Origin: Pleurodeles waltl
Lineage: Eukaryota > Chordata > Amphibia > Caudata > Salamandridae
Assembly (NCBI RefSeq): GCF_031143425.1
Contig: NC_090445.1
Coordinates: 1,195,888,691 to 1,195,952,690, forward strand
Direction of reading: 5' to 3'
DNA length: 64,000 nt
Part shown: in pieces, positions 12,286 through 23,550 of the stretch
Numbering within the stretch: position 1 is the stretch's first letter
Layout of the letters: every line of letters starts with the position of its first letter
Notes under the pieces: generated by a model
What the model was told of the DNA's origin: nothing
Seen by the model: only the letters and a program-made list of their open reading frames with translations
Database searches by the model: none
Position numbers and translations under genes: made by a program

Positions 12286-12321
12286 TAAAGTTAAATTAAC
12301 TATTTCTTCTCTCCCGATGAG

Positions 12322-13632
12322 TCAATCATTCTCATCTAGGCAGGATAACGGCCCATATCTCCCGACAGTAATCAATGGTTCAATGCTTTCTGGTGCGAAC
12401 CATCCACTGGGAGGGTTAATGACATTTTTGTTAATCTGGGAAAGCACCTTCACCTCGGGATACACCGTAGGATAAAAATCTGGTAGTTCCCACGTGACTA
12501 TTGGTCCATCTGCAAGTTGCGGACACCAGCCTCTCAAAAATTGGACCACATTAATACTCCTGAAATTAACTATTACCAGATCACCTGGGATATCTTTAAT
12601 CATGTGGCCAAGCCAACCCACCCTTCTCACATTTAAGATTTTACCATCAATGGTAGGGGGGAGGGGTCTATTCTTAGTAAGCCAGAAGGCTACTTTGTTT
12701 TTTAAATCATTGTAACCTTCTTTTTTACCTGGACTAAGTTCTGGGACTCCTGACAATATACATACAAATGGAGCGGCCTCCGGTGGGAGATCAATCCTAA
12801 CATTATAATTATTGTTGTGCTCTCTTGCTTCCTTATGGACTCGAGTTGGTTGAGGCCTACCCTCTAGGGACCCTCGAATCACTTCGGGTTCCCTAAGTAT
12901 AGTGGGCTCCGCCTCCAAACTTGTTTCGTTACATGGGGCTTTGTGTCTTGAACTGCTGCCCGCGAATATTGCCTGCTCAACACAATTTCCAGATGGTAAA
13001 TCTAGAGGTACCGTTAGTACATCTGCTGGTGTCGATGTTACTTGTACCCTCAGACTATGAACCTCTTGGGTAAGTACTTCAATTTTCAGCAATAATGTGC
13101 TAAAAATTTCAGCCATTTTTGTCGCTAACTTATCCTCTACTGTTGCCAGTATATTTTCTATATACTGCCTGTTATGACAGCAACCCACTGGCTTATCAGA
13201 TCCCCGTCTAATCCTTTTGTTTTAGTAGTATGAGATTTTGCTTCGAGGGGCTTTAGAGAATTGCTGACCTTCCCCACTCCTCTTTTGCCCAACGACTTTC
13301 TACAAGCCCTAACTGCTCTTGCTGGTTGGGGGGGGAGTCTCTGCCATAACCACGGGGCTAGATGGGCTCTCGCCAATTATACCCGTTGAGTCTAAGGGAT
13401 TAGAATGTATCTGTGCCTCAGTTAATATCATATCCTTATCAGTGTTGGCGCCCAGATCCTCAAAAGTAGACACTATATGTGGGGAGGAACTAGGGTGTGT
13501 CTGAACAGGGGAACCTCCTTTCCCTAGGGAGACTCTGCGATCGCTATTAATCTTTTTAACCACCTTAACCAGGTAGTTATCAAGCATAGTAGCCCCTAGA
13601 TTTTTGGCGGAGTTATTACAGTTAGCCTTCAT
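12322..13632 (-). pseudogene. LINE ORF1 (RNA-binding protein), frameshifted
   Basis: ORF1 of the same LINE, normally the RNA-chaperone partner of ORF2. Three overlapping pieces lie in order: 13,632-13,309 (107 aa), 13,376-13,158 (frame shifted) and 13,188-12,322 (288 aa, back in the first frame). The first break sits at a run of eight C on the coding strand (13,328-13,335); a one-base length change there would join pieces one and two. The last piece starts with a heptad-like helix (about residues 8-50) and continues to a compact domain (about 140-215) that could be an RNA-binding fold, although no standard motif is certain. A sequencing or assembly error at the homopolymer is possible, in which case ORF1 may be nearly intact. 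Confidence 0.7.
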
Positions 13633-13818
13633 AGGTTGGTTGCAGTAAGTACCACCAGCTATGATTCAGCAATGCAAAACACAAAACCGCGTAATCAAGA
13701 TGTAATACAGCTAATTTACAGTTTAGGCAGAGTCCCGTGCCCAGTCCAGACTCTTCAGGCCTCTGAGGGCCACAGAGGGCCCGCCCTTTGCCCGGGCTTA
13801 GCCCGGCGCCGCCCCGCG
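13633..13818 (-). other. LINE 5' leader between monomers and ORF1
   Basis: A unique 186-bp sequence between the last monomer and the ORF1 ATG. It becomes GC-rich toward the monomers (13,740-13,818). No other feature was seen. Confidence 0.6.
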
Positions 13819-15274
13819 GTGCGGTGTACCTTGTTGCAATTTAAGGGCCCGGGGGGCGTAACAGCACTTTCGCGCCACTTGGCGCACAGGAAACCCAGAG
13901 GATTCTGGGTATTATAGTCCTCCCAGCGTGTTTTAGCAGGCTGCTACAACGGCGGCGGCCGCGAAGCGGGTGCCGCTAGTTGCGGTGGTCCGAGCCGACA
14001 GCCCTGTGTCCTGTAGCAAGGTAAGCAAAAAAAAAAATGACCAGAGTTGCGCGTCCCGCGGTGCGGTGTACCTTGTTGCAATTTAAGGGCCCGGGGGGCG
14101 TAACAGCACTTTCGCGCCACTTGGCGCACAGGAAACCCAGAGGATTCTGGGTATTGTAGTCCTCCCAGCGTGTTTTAGCAGGCAGCCTACAACGGCGGCG
14201 GCCGCGAAGCGGGTGCCGCTAGTTGCGGTGGTCCGAGCCGACAGCCCTGTGTCCTGTAGCAAGGTAAGCAAAAAAAAAAATGACCAGAGTTGCGCGTCCC
14301 GCGGTGCGGTGTACCTTGTTGCAATTTAAGGGCCCGGGGGGCGTAACAGCACTTTCGCACCACTTGGCGCACAGGAAACCCAGAGGATTCTGGGTATTGT
14401 AGTCCTCCCAGCGTGTTTTAGCAGGCAGCCTACAACGGCGGCGGCCGCGAAGCGGGTGCCGCTAGTTGTGGTGGTCCGAGCCGACAGCCCTGTGTCCTGT
14501 AGCAAGGTAAGCAAAAAAAAAAATGACCAGAGTTGCGCGGCCCGCGGTGCGGTGTACCTTGTTGCAATTTAAGGGCCCGGGGGGCGTAACAGCACTTTCG
14601 CGCCACTTGGCGCACAGGAAACCCAGAGGATTCTGGGTATTGTAGTCCTCCCAGCGTGTTTTAGCAGGCAGCCTACAACGGCGGCGGCCGCGAAGCGGGT
14701 GCCGCTAGTTGCGGTGGTCCGAGCCGACAGCCCTGTGTCCTGTAGCAAGGTAAGCAAAAAAAAAAATGACCAGAGTTGCGCGTCCCGCGGTGCGGTGTAC
14801 CTTGTTGCAATTTAAGGGCCCGGGGGGCGTAACAGCACTTTCGCACCACTTGGCGCACAGGAAACCCAGAGGATTCTGGGTATTGTAGTCCTCCCAGCGT
14901 GTTTTAGCAGGCAGCCTACAACGGCGGCGGCCGCGAAGCGGGTGCCGCTAGTTGTGGTGGTCCGAGCCGACAGCCCTGTGTCCTGTAGCAAGGTAAGCAA
15001 AAAAAAAAATGACCAGAGTTGCGCGTCCCGCGGTGCGGTGTACCTTGTTGCAATTTAAGCGCCCGGGGGGCGTAACAGCACTTTCGCGCCACTTGGCGCA
15101 CAGGAAACCCAGAGGATTCTGGGTATTGTAGTCCTCCCAGCGTGTTTTAGCAGGCAGCCTACAACGGCGGCGGCCGCGAAGCGGGTGCCGCTAGTTGTGG
15201 TGGTCCGAGCCGACAGCCCTGTGTCCTGTAGCAAGGTAAGCAACAAAAAAAAATGACCAGAGTTGCGCGTCCCG
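13819..15274 (-). repeat. Array of six 243-bp promoter-type monomers
   Basis: Unit boundaries are 13,819-14,060 (242 bp), 14,061-14,303, 14,304-14,546, 14,547-14,789, 14,790-15,032 and 15,033-15,274. The units are nearly identical, CpG-rich and each contain a run of about 11 A. Units differ at few sites: 'cgcgcc' versus 'cgcacc' and 'gttgcggt' versus 'gttgtggt'. Units 3 and 5 share the same variant pair. The position directly upstream of ORF1 and inside the target duplications matches the way some mammalian L1 families carry tandem promoter monomers. Repeated 61-63 aa ORFs within the units are by-products of the repetition. Confidence 0.93.
13902..15132 (-). promoter_or_regulatory. ZNF143/THAP11-type motif in each monomer
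   Basis: On the transcribed strand each monomer contains ACTACAATACCCAGAATCC. This fits the vertebrate promoter motif ACTAYRNNNCCCR, known to be bound by ZNF143 and linked to THAP11. Approximate copies: 13,902-13,919 (with ACTATAA), 14,142-14,160, 14,385-14,403, 14,628-14,646, 14,871-14,889 and 15,114-15,132. The match is seen directly; promoter activity is inferred. Confidence 0.6.
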
Positions 15275-15285
15275 TTACATTAACA
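15275..15285. repeat. Right target-site duplication of the LINE
   Basis: TTACATTAACA, identical to 8,548-8,558, immediately follows the last monomer. Confidence 0.88.
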
Positions 15286-16560
15286 TAAATGTTTAAAAGG
15301 ATAAAGCAAAGAAACGTAGGCTAGACACTGTAGTTTAAATATATTCCTGGTCACTTTGTCTTAATTATAAATTTCTTGAGAGGCAGAGGTTTGGTGGAGT
15401 TATGAATAAGAAAAGAGAATCTGTCTTTAAAATAACTTTTCCAAATGAACTCATGGCACATTACAAGGAGGAGGGAAAGGGCATATTTAAAAACAATCTG
15501 TTGTGATACATTTAAAAATTCTACACAGGTGCTATTGCAAACCATTGTCACATGCACATTCCCTCCTAAACACTCAGACCAGGCTACAGATTTTGGAGGT
15601 ACCCACAATGACCAGTTTGTAGGATACAATATTCAACTAAATGGATAGAATATGCAGTTGGCATTCAACCAAGGTATAGCAATTAATATTATCATTTCCC
15701 TAAAATTGATAAAATATATGGAAATGTACTTGTCTAGATGTAACTAAAAAGATTATTTTCAGAAGCAATTACATAGAAATTATTGGCAAGTTCATACCAG
15801 CCTACGTGTAGCTTCATTTTGCCATTGCCCAATGGTTTTTATCCATGGAGAAGCAAAATTAGGGGTGCGGTATTGTGACATAAATGCATACAATGTGTCT
15901 TCTGAAACACTGAAATAGTCTGCTTATCCTTTTCCAACATTATTTCCAGTCTCCTACCAGTCAGCATGCTCCATCATTGAAATATATAAATGTATAATAC
16001 CACTTAGACCCTCTCACCTCTCCAACCTTGATGTACATCAACATATTTTTCTTTCCTTCTTTATATAGAACCCCAACCGTACTTTTCCCCTCAACACTTT
16101 GCTGTGCCAGGTCTGTGAATGTGCTGGAGCAACCACCACACTCAATAACAACTTGCTTCTTTTGGTTTTGTGCCAGCACCAGGAAAGGCAGGATGATACC
16201 ACAATCCTTGTCTTTTGTCTTTTCTTCTGAATCTGTGAAGGCCTGAGGTAAGGTGGGGGAGGTGCTGAAAGGTAAGGCAGCCGTGTGACATCATGCCAAG
16301 GTGCCATCACTTTGGCTAACATACGTGAGTTTTTACCAGTAAACAACAGCTGACAATTTCAACAGTTTTTAATGGATATATATGGAGACCACATAAAATA
16401 GGAAAAAAAACCTTGTTGACTACAGACTAAACTGGGACCTTAAGAACAGTAAATGCTTTACAACCAATATTATATTAGACTGAACATTCACATGGGTTAT
16501 CCTAATGTATAGTGTGGGAAAACCCTGGTCATATTAATATTAAAGGCATGGCAACAAGTG
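15286..16560. other. Non-coding stretch, nothing recognised
   Basis: AT-rich sequence without a convincing ORF, repeat or RNA gene. It flanks the LINE on its 5' side and probably represents older sequence into which the LINE inserted. Confidence 0.5.
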
Positions 16561-16978
16561 GTATTCTCATGTATTACCTAATGGCAGTCGCCACTATGTA
16601 GTTATAGTTAGAACCATGCTTCCATAGAAAAATCTTTTTTTGACTTGCCTATGTTTGGCACTGTTTGATGAATCTTCACAATTTTTTTTTTAAAGTGTGC
16701 CAGTGATTCTTCTTGCGCACGGAAAGTTTCAGGGTGATCCATCAAGCAGGGACCGAGAAAAAGGGGGGTCAAAAAAGTTGTGTTTCCCATGTTAATGTCG
16801 TAGTTGGACTCTTGCTCCTAGGCAAGACTGCTGGTTTAGGAGAGACAGCACTTTTATTTGTAGGAGACTTAGCCACTCCTACAACAACTCACAACTGACA
16901 TCGTGGCTCCCACAGTAATGCACCCAGGTCTGAGGGGGTCACCCTGGCGAACCCCAGGGACAAATGTCAGGACTTCTG

Positions 16979-19084
16979 CTAGTTCACGCCAAGTCCCGAT
17001 AGTGCCCCAAACTTGGACAACATGAGCTGGGCACCTGGCAGATCCCTCTGCATATGCCTCAGGAAAATAATTAAGTCATCCGCATATAAGGCTATGTGGT
17101 GCCACATCATATCACCTGGCACCCGCTGCCCACGCGAGCCAAGGCCACTAAAGTTTCCATAGCTAATGCAAACAGCAGTGGGGAAAGGGAGCAACCCACT
17201 GGTGCCCTGCTCAACTGCATAGCAGTCTGAAATTGTCCGGCTGGTGCGGACCCTAACCACTGGGGCAGTGTATATTAGTTTTACCCATTCTATGTACTCT
17301 TCTCCCAATCCCATCTTTGCCATCACAGCATAAAGAAAGCACCATTCAAGACTATCAAATGATTTTTCAGTATCTACTGCCTATACCCCAGTCTCCGTTT
17401 TGTCATAGAAGGGGTCCCTCACGACAGCCAGAAGTCCACGTACGTTACCAGCTGTATTCCGTCCTGGGACAAAGCCTGCCTGGTCCGGGTGTACCTGGAG
17501 GGTCATATGAAGGAGGAGTCGCATTGCCAGGATTTGACTAAGAATCTTATAATCCAGATTCAGCATGGATAATGGCCTATACTTCCCACACTCAGTCAGG
17601 TCCTTACCGAGTTTTTTAACAGGGGTACCACCAATGCCTCCCTTGTCATAGCCGGCAAAAGTCCCCTCTCCTTAGCAGCCTTATAAAGGGTGACCAACCG
17701 CAGGGCTAACAGGTCAGAATACGTGGCACAAAACTCAACTGGGAAGCCATCAGTTCCCGGTGTCTTGCCCCTAGCTAAGTCCTTAATGGCACCCTTAATT
17801 TCCTGTACCATTATGGCCCCCCCAGCTGTTCGGCCGCCTCCTGTTTAAGTACAGTGAGTGGCGCCTGGTCCATGTATGTATGGGTGGCCACTACATCATA
17901 ATGAAGGGCATTTTTTATATAGTCTCTCATAATATTACAGGAAGTAAGATAAATCTCCTCCTGTTTGTAAAGACTGTCACCTGTATCCTTTTGTACAACC
18001 ATAATGATGGACCCTCTCTTAGTCAGTGACGCCACCCATGCAAAGATTCTACCCACCTTATCTCCCTTTGCGTGACCCCATGATATGTAGTTCTTATAAT
18101 CAAAGCAGCAAAGTCGCTGCACATGATCCCCTATTGTCTTCTTATAATCTATGCTGGAGGTCTGGCTGTCCTGGTCTATTCTTTTCCTCCTCTCTCAGCT
18201 TATCTTCTGCCTCTATTGTGTCCTTGACCAATGCTCACCGTACTCCCACAGACCCCGCTATACATCTTCCCCTTAGCACCACCTTAAAAGCATCCCACTC
18301 GACTAATGGGCTGCTGGCTGTGGCATCGTTTTTCATAAAGAAATTAGCAATATCTTGTCTCAAGGCTTCTTGGTATTGTGCATCTTTCAATGATTCAAGT
18401 TTTAATTTCCATGTAAGGAAGGGTGTAGCCCCACCTTAGTGACAGTAATATGGGGTTGTGGTCCGAGATGGTGCAAGCCAAATATTCAGCATTATGTATG
18501 GTTGAAAACACATCAAGGGTGCAAAGGACTGAGTCCAAGTGCACGTGTAGGTCATGTAAATGGGAAAAGTACGAGTAGTCTTGGACATTTGGGTATAGCT
18601 TACGCCATGCATCTACAATGCGCCATTACGTTTGCCAGGTTGTGAACTGTTGTGCCACCCTCGCTATCAGGGAATCATTCAGTGAGGGGTTGGATCGGTC
18701 CATATTGGGGTCTGTCACACAATTAAAGTCCCCTCCCAACACTCTTGACTGTAGAAGGTGTGGGGCCAAGTGGACAGAAAGCTTTGCAAAGAATAACCCC
18801 TGACCTGAGTTAGGTGCGTAGACATTGACCACGTATTGCCCGTCGGGGTCTACGAAGCTATCCAGTATTTGAAACAGAACCCCAGCTGGTATCCAGATTA
18901 AGGTACCACTGGCATAAACTGAATAAGTGGTAAAATATACCTGTTCCCTCCAACGTTTCTGTATAGCCCTCCCCTTGGTCAGTGTCATATATGTTTCTTG
19001 GAAAATTGCCACCTGAGCTACCCTCCTCTGTAAGTATGAGAAGACCTTATACCTTTTGCCATATGCATACCCCGGGCATTTCAT
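16979..19084 (-). pseudogene. Decayed L1-type ORF2
   Basis: Pieces of one L1-like ORF2 lie in correct order on the minus strand but in several frames. An endonuclease piece (19,084-18,626) has the QET and GGDFN motifs. A connector follows at 18,122-17,811. A reverse transcriptase start (17,811-17,596) has GKTPGTDGFP. A piece at 17,566-17,381 has DQAGFVPGR, and a piece at 17,326-16,979 has the catalytic YADD. The 3' part of the gene (after the palm domain) is missing, so the element is deleted on its left side. It is dead and older than the L1 at 52-59 kb. Confidence 0.85.
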
Positions 19085-20169
19085 TATATTAATTTATTTG
19101 TCTCAAGTGTAGCCATAATCCTGCCTCAATCCTGAGCACCTCTGCACCTATCCCCTCCACCCCAATTCCATCATACGGTCCTCACTCCACCCCAAGCCTA
19201 GTTGTTTTCCTATAAAATCATGTGACTCATAGTTCTCTCTATACCCAAACCAACAAATAACTTCCCAACTCCCCTTCCCCAGGACAAAAAGACAACTGCC
19301 TCTCATCCAAACCAAACAATTATCAAATGTTCTCACGAAATTGGAAGTGGCCACCTGGGTCATTTAGAGAGTGCTACTGTACTGCCTGCACCCCCCCTCC
19401 ATTCTTACTCTCCCTGGTGTGCCACCTTCCCCAGCTCCCCGTTCTGAGATTGTCTCCACCAATCTCTCCCTTCCAATGGGAGACCTCTAGGTCATAACAC
19501 AGCAACTCAGCAGCATTGGTCCATTTCCCTTATGGATCTAGGGAAGAGAGAGCCAAATGATGCAGTCCGATGTCCCTGGTGTCACCTCTAGCCCTGCCTC
19601 CTCTGACATTCGTGTGATATCTGAGTCTCAGTCAGATCCCGACAGGTCCATCTCTTCACCAATCGTTGGAGTTGGGCTTTGGTCTCGACGCTCTGGGAGG
19701 ACACTGCCTCCATCACTTTTCAGCGTTCCTGTTGTACCTCCTTTTTTGAAGGGGCAGATGGTCTGTGTTGCTGTTTATGTCGAGGACGTCCGTGTTGTCG
19801 TTGCAAGTTGTTGCCAGATTTGGTGTCCTTTCCAGTCGACGTATGAGTGCCTATCCATTGCCACACCTCTTACAGAGAATTGAAGAATTGCTCCCTTTCT
19901 TTGGTTACCAAAAACAGCTGGGCCGGAAACATCATACCATAGTGTATGCCCATTTGCCTTAATTTGTGTTTAGCCTCTCTAAAGGTAGCCATCCGTTTCT
20001 GCACCTCTTGCGAAAAATCTGGGAAAATGCAGACTGTACTATTTTCCACTGTGCAGTCTCCGTTCTTCCTCGCCTGCCCCAGCAGATAGTCTCTGTCTCT
20101 ATAATGTGGCAGTCATGCTATAACCGGTCTTGGTGGAGCCCCTGGTGGGGGAGGACACGCTGGGACCCT

Positions 20170-20519
20170 GTGTGCTCTCTCTAGGGCGAAAGTCTGTTGT
20201 CTGCTACTGTCTCCCTAAGCCAGCGCTCTAGGAATTCCACCATATTATTCTTTTCTATGTGCTCAGGTAAGCCAATCACGCAGGGATTATTTCACCTTGA
20301 TCTATTTTCTGCATCCTTTGCCCTCAGTTCCAAGTCATGAACTTGCCTCTCTAACTTGCGAAGTTTGTCGTTCAAATCGTTTATAACTGGTAGGACCTCT
20401 TTGATTTGTTTCTCCGATGTAGATACCCTTTCTGTCAGCCGGTGGCGATCATCGTGTAGTATTGTCAGGTCCGTCGTCAATGCATCAATTTTCCCTTCCA
20501 AGGCTTCGCGAGAGGCCAT
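20170..20519 (-). pseudogene. Decayed L1-type ORF1 fragment
   Basis: Upstream of the ORF2 remnant, 20,519-20,292 encodes a 75-aa coiled coil rich in heptad leucines that ends in AENRSR, the junction between coiled coil and RNA-binding domain in many L1 ORF1 proteins. Homology continues with stops to about 20,170 ('GLPEH', matching the GLPE motif of the L1 at 57 kb). The reading frame is broken and the C-terminal domain is lost. Confidence 0.7.
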
Positions 20520-20559
20520 TATGGCTTGTATACTGTCATGACGTGCAGTGTAGATGGCA

Positions 20560-20990
20560 TCATGAAGGAATCCCTCTATTGACCTTGTCCGTGTGAGATG
20601 TATTGATACAGATCATGTAGGACCCCTGACACATGTATGTTCCCAAACAACTGATAAGAAGGCAGACTTGTGGTGGCAACTTATAATCAATCCCCAACAA
20701 GTGTACATTATGTTCCTTTTACACGTAAGTGAGAAAGAGATATGATATTAATAGCTACGTACCTCACTGGCCATAATGCTGATAATGACACCTTCAAAGA
20801 GTGCCACTGATAATGCAAATCAAAACATTTCTATAAACTACAAACAACAGCAGCCATCCTAAAAGAAATAAACAATTAACAGACTAAAGCAGAGCAAGCT
20901 AAGTAGGTTAAAGGTCACTAGGTAATGGGGGCACAGGCCTGCAAGCCAAAAGGCTAAGCTAAGCTCCTGAGTCACAATAGGAACTAACTT
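20560..20990. other. Non-coding stretch, nothing recognised
   Basis: No ORF or repeat match seen. It may include the 5' end of the L1 remnant, but no boundary or target duplication was identified. Confidence 0.4.
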
Positions 20991-23014
20991 GGATTTACCA
21001 CATAATTCCCATAGGACTCTTAGACATGACTACAGTCCGAACTTCTGGACAGAATTACACCAAATTTGGCAGATAGCTTGCAAATTTTTGCTGTTGCTTA
21101 TTTGTTGTAAATCCATCCAGTAGCTTTGGAGATATTAAACAGAAAATAAATTTGTATATCTTTGCAAATAATGTCAAGCTTGTGCAGGGACCTGCACAGT
21201 GCTGATTGGATGCCAATACTTCAAACCAGGATGTGTTGCCAGCCATCCTGGTACTCGACTTCAGCCGAGTCCCACAAAAATGTTTTTTTTTTTTAAAAGA
21301 CAAAGGGCCAGTGTAGAGTCACCCTGACCTCTTAGCTCTGATGCTGGAGTCCCAGAGCAACTCCCTCCCCAAGAGCTAAAAAGCATTTTTTTTATTTGCA
21401 CCCCAATTCACCACGGATCTGGCGAAAATGTAAAAAAAAAGAAGCACAGGCTCCTGCGCTTGTTTATTCTGCAAGGGTGGGCCAAAGCACAGGAGGGCCA
21501 CCAAGCCACCCTCAGCTCCAGGGTCTGCCACCTACCTGGGGCTCCTATTATATTGAGTGTGGGGGCTGTCTGCCCCCCCTCCGCAGCTCCAGGAACAGCC
21601 ACCTCCCTGGGGCACAAAACAAATATGGTGCGGGGACCACGCAAACTAATGTGGTGCCCGGGCTTTTGCACATATAATGGGGGGGCACCTGCTCACCCCC
21701 AAGCCCCGGGGACCATCACCTCCCTGGGGCTATGCTAGTTGGAGGGGGACCGCTTGGCCCCACTCGAGGACCCCCTGATGGCCCTGGGGACCACCACGAC
21801 CGGCTCCTGCTATGTCCCGGGGTTCATTGTCATAAGTATGTCTGGAAACAGTCCATCAAAGAGTTACCTGTGGCCTAATGTTAAGGTCACACGCCCTCCC
21901 ACTCACAGTGGAGGGTTCTACTCCAGATGTGTCCATGATCGTTTCAATCATTCAATTTATTTCAAACTTCGAAAGTTTAAGTTTCATGCTGAAAGGTGAT
22001 TTCACTCTTTTTAATTGACAAATACATTTTTTTTTCAATTTGTCTAAAAATAGCTCATTTTATGTGTATCATCCATCAAAGCCTAAAAAACTCTATACCT
22101 CTCCCTGTCACTCTCTTTCTCTCTTTCAATTTCTTTCTCCCACTCACACACCTACTAAGATGCACTCACAGATGACTCACACACCGAATTACAGACCCAC
22201 TAAGAACCTTCATGCACCCACTCACAGATTCACTCAGACACTCACAGACCCACTGACACCTCATGCACCCACTCAAAGAACTGCGCAGACGCTGGTTCCA
22301 CTAAGACACTAATTTATGCCCTCTCACACCCAGAAAGAGACTCGCACAGCCACTCTCACCCCCAGATACACTCTCTCGCACCAAGAGAGACAAGCTGCCG
22401 CCAACTCACACCTTGCATAGACAAAGGGCCGTGTGCAGCATAGGGTTGGGCGGTTGGGGTGGTTGGCTTCATGGTCTGGCTGCAGGCCAGGCCTTGTGGG
22501 CAACCCCTGCCAGGCACAGGAGAAGGCTGTGCACAGTTCAAGGTGGGGTGCTTATATGTGGCCAAACGCTGCCAAACACGCCATTGGCCGTGGTCAGCGG
22601 TGGTTGGATTATCGTAATGATAATTACTATACGTTAAAGCAAACATAGAAATTCACTGAAAAAACAAAGATTACAGGGACATTATAGTTAGGAAATGGAT
22701 TTTTTTTTCAAACATAGAAATTGACTGAACAAAAACAAAGGTTACAGGAACTTTATAGTTAGGCTTGCATTTTTTTTAACCTCAAAAACCATAGAAATTC
22801 ACCTATCATAATTAGAGTTATATCAAGTAACTATAACTCGTGCACTAAGGTAACTATAACTTGCTCTCTCGCCCTGCTAATTACTCCACAGATTACAGCA
22901 CCCATGACATCTTTGATAGCATCACTGATAATATCAGTGGAATATTTGCAGTAAAACTTTTTACGAAAAAAACTAGGTCTTAACTATAACTACCTACTGA
23001 TGACCGCCAGTAGG

Positions 23015-23015
<1 letters not shown>

Positions 23016-23060
<45 letters not shown>
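23016..23060. repeat. (TA)n microsatellite at the end of family B copy 2
   Basis: About 22 uninterrupted TA dinucleotides directly follow the terminal sequence 'gaccgccagtaggt' of the family B copy. Confidence 0.9.
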
Positions 23061-23067
<7 letters not shown>

Positions 23068-23550
23068 ACCTACATTTATCATCAAGATCTAATCAACCAA
23101 TGAAAGTTTCTTGCTTTCATATTCTTAATACATATTCTTTTAGACTTGCCAAACACAATGTTTTAGGTGATTGGAAATATAGATATGTACAACAACCCCA
23201 TTTCCTTTGGTCCTGCTGGAAACCTGAATGGAGACGTTAAAGCTGAAGCATCACAGCTGTACCCCCTAGAGCCTGAAAATCAGAAACTCAGAAAATATAT
23301 CATGCAAATAAGCATTGTGAGCTGAAGTATAAGTACTTTCAACAAAATTACACAATTGATGGGCCTTTTAAGGAACAGAATCAAAATCAAGATTACTTCT
23401 TATAAGGTAGAAACTAGATCTCTGGCAACTTGAAGAAACAAATGCCCGCAAGGGGCCAGCAAATAAGATGTTTGTTTTCCAAGCATGCTCTGCAGAAATG
23501 TATGGCTATCAATCACTTCCCATTAATTGGCTACTGAGCCTTCAATATAA
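23061..23550. other. Non-coding stretch, nothing recognised
   Basis: No coding signature could be identified upstream of the integrase remnant. It may contain more of the same dead LTR element, too decayed to recognise. Confidence 0.4.

Larger units (their letters stand above)
8559..15274 (-). mobile_element. Full-length LINE with a monomer-array promoter
   Basis: A 6.7-kb non-LTR retrotransposon bounded by exact 11-bp target duplications. In transcription order (right to left) it has six 243-bp GC-rich monomers (15,274-13,819), a short unique leader (13,818-13,633), ORF1 (13,632-12,322, frameshifted), an intact ORF2 (12,285-8,782), and an AT-rich 3' UTR ending near 8,559 after an AATAAA-like signal. 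Because the monomers lie inside the duplications they belong to the element and were copied with it. The APE-type endonuclease and the absence of a visible RNase H place it among Jockey/I/CR1-like or L1-like LINEs. The exact clade cannot be settled by eye. It would act in germline cells by target-primed reverse transcription. Confidence 0.88.
16565..23060 (-). mobile_element. Family B DNA transposon, copy 2, split by an L1
   Basis: The left end at about 16,573 ('attacctaatggcagtcgcc') and the right end at about 22,985-23,020 are inverted versions of each other and match the right end of copy 1 (4,680-4,725). Both share the block 'gtagttatagtta'. From the left end, homology to copy 1 (reversed) runs to about 16,790 ('gatgaatcttcaca', 'gtttcagggtgatccatcaa'), resumes near 20,995 ('cagaattacaccaaatttggcag'), and goes on through the G-rich part (21,440-21,830), the CT-rich part (22,080-22,150) and the 'actataactcgtg' block (22,830). 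The middle (about 16,800-20,990) is foreign and holds the L1 remnant. No transposase gene is present. Confidence 0.5.

Noticed and set aside
13944..15246. Series of 61-63 aa ORFs recurring every 243 bp
   Set aside because: They are a by-product of the monomer repeats, in two overlapping frames, and carry no motif.
13819..15274. CRISPR-like array
   Set aside because: The 243-bp units are contiguous without spacers, and the surroundings are a vertebrate-type LINE.
21396..21738. Overlapping 87-93 aa ORFs on both strands
   Set aside because: They lie in the G-rich tandem part of family B, where stop codons are rare in several frames; no protein signature.
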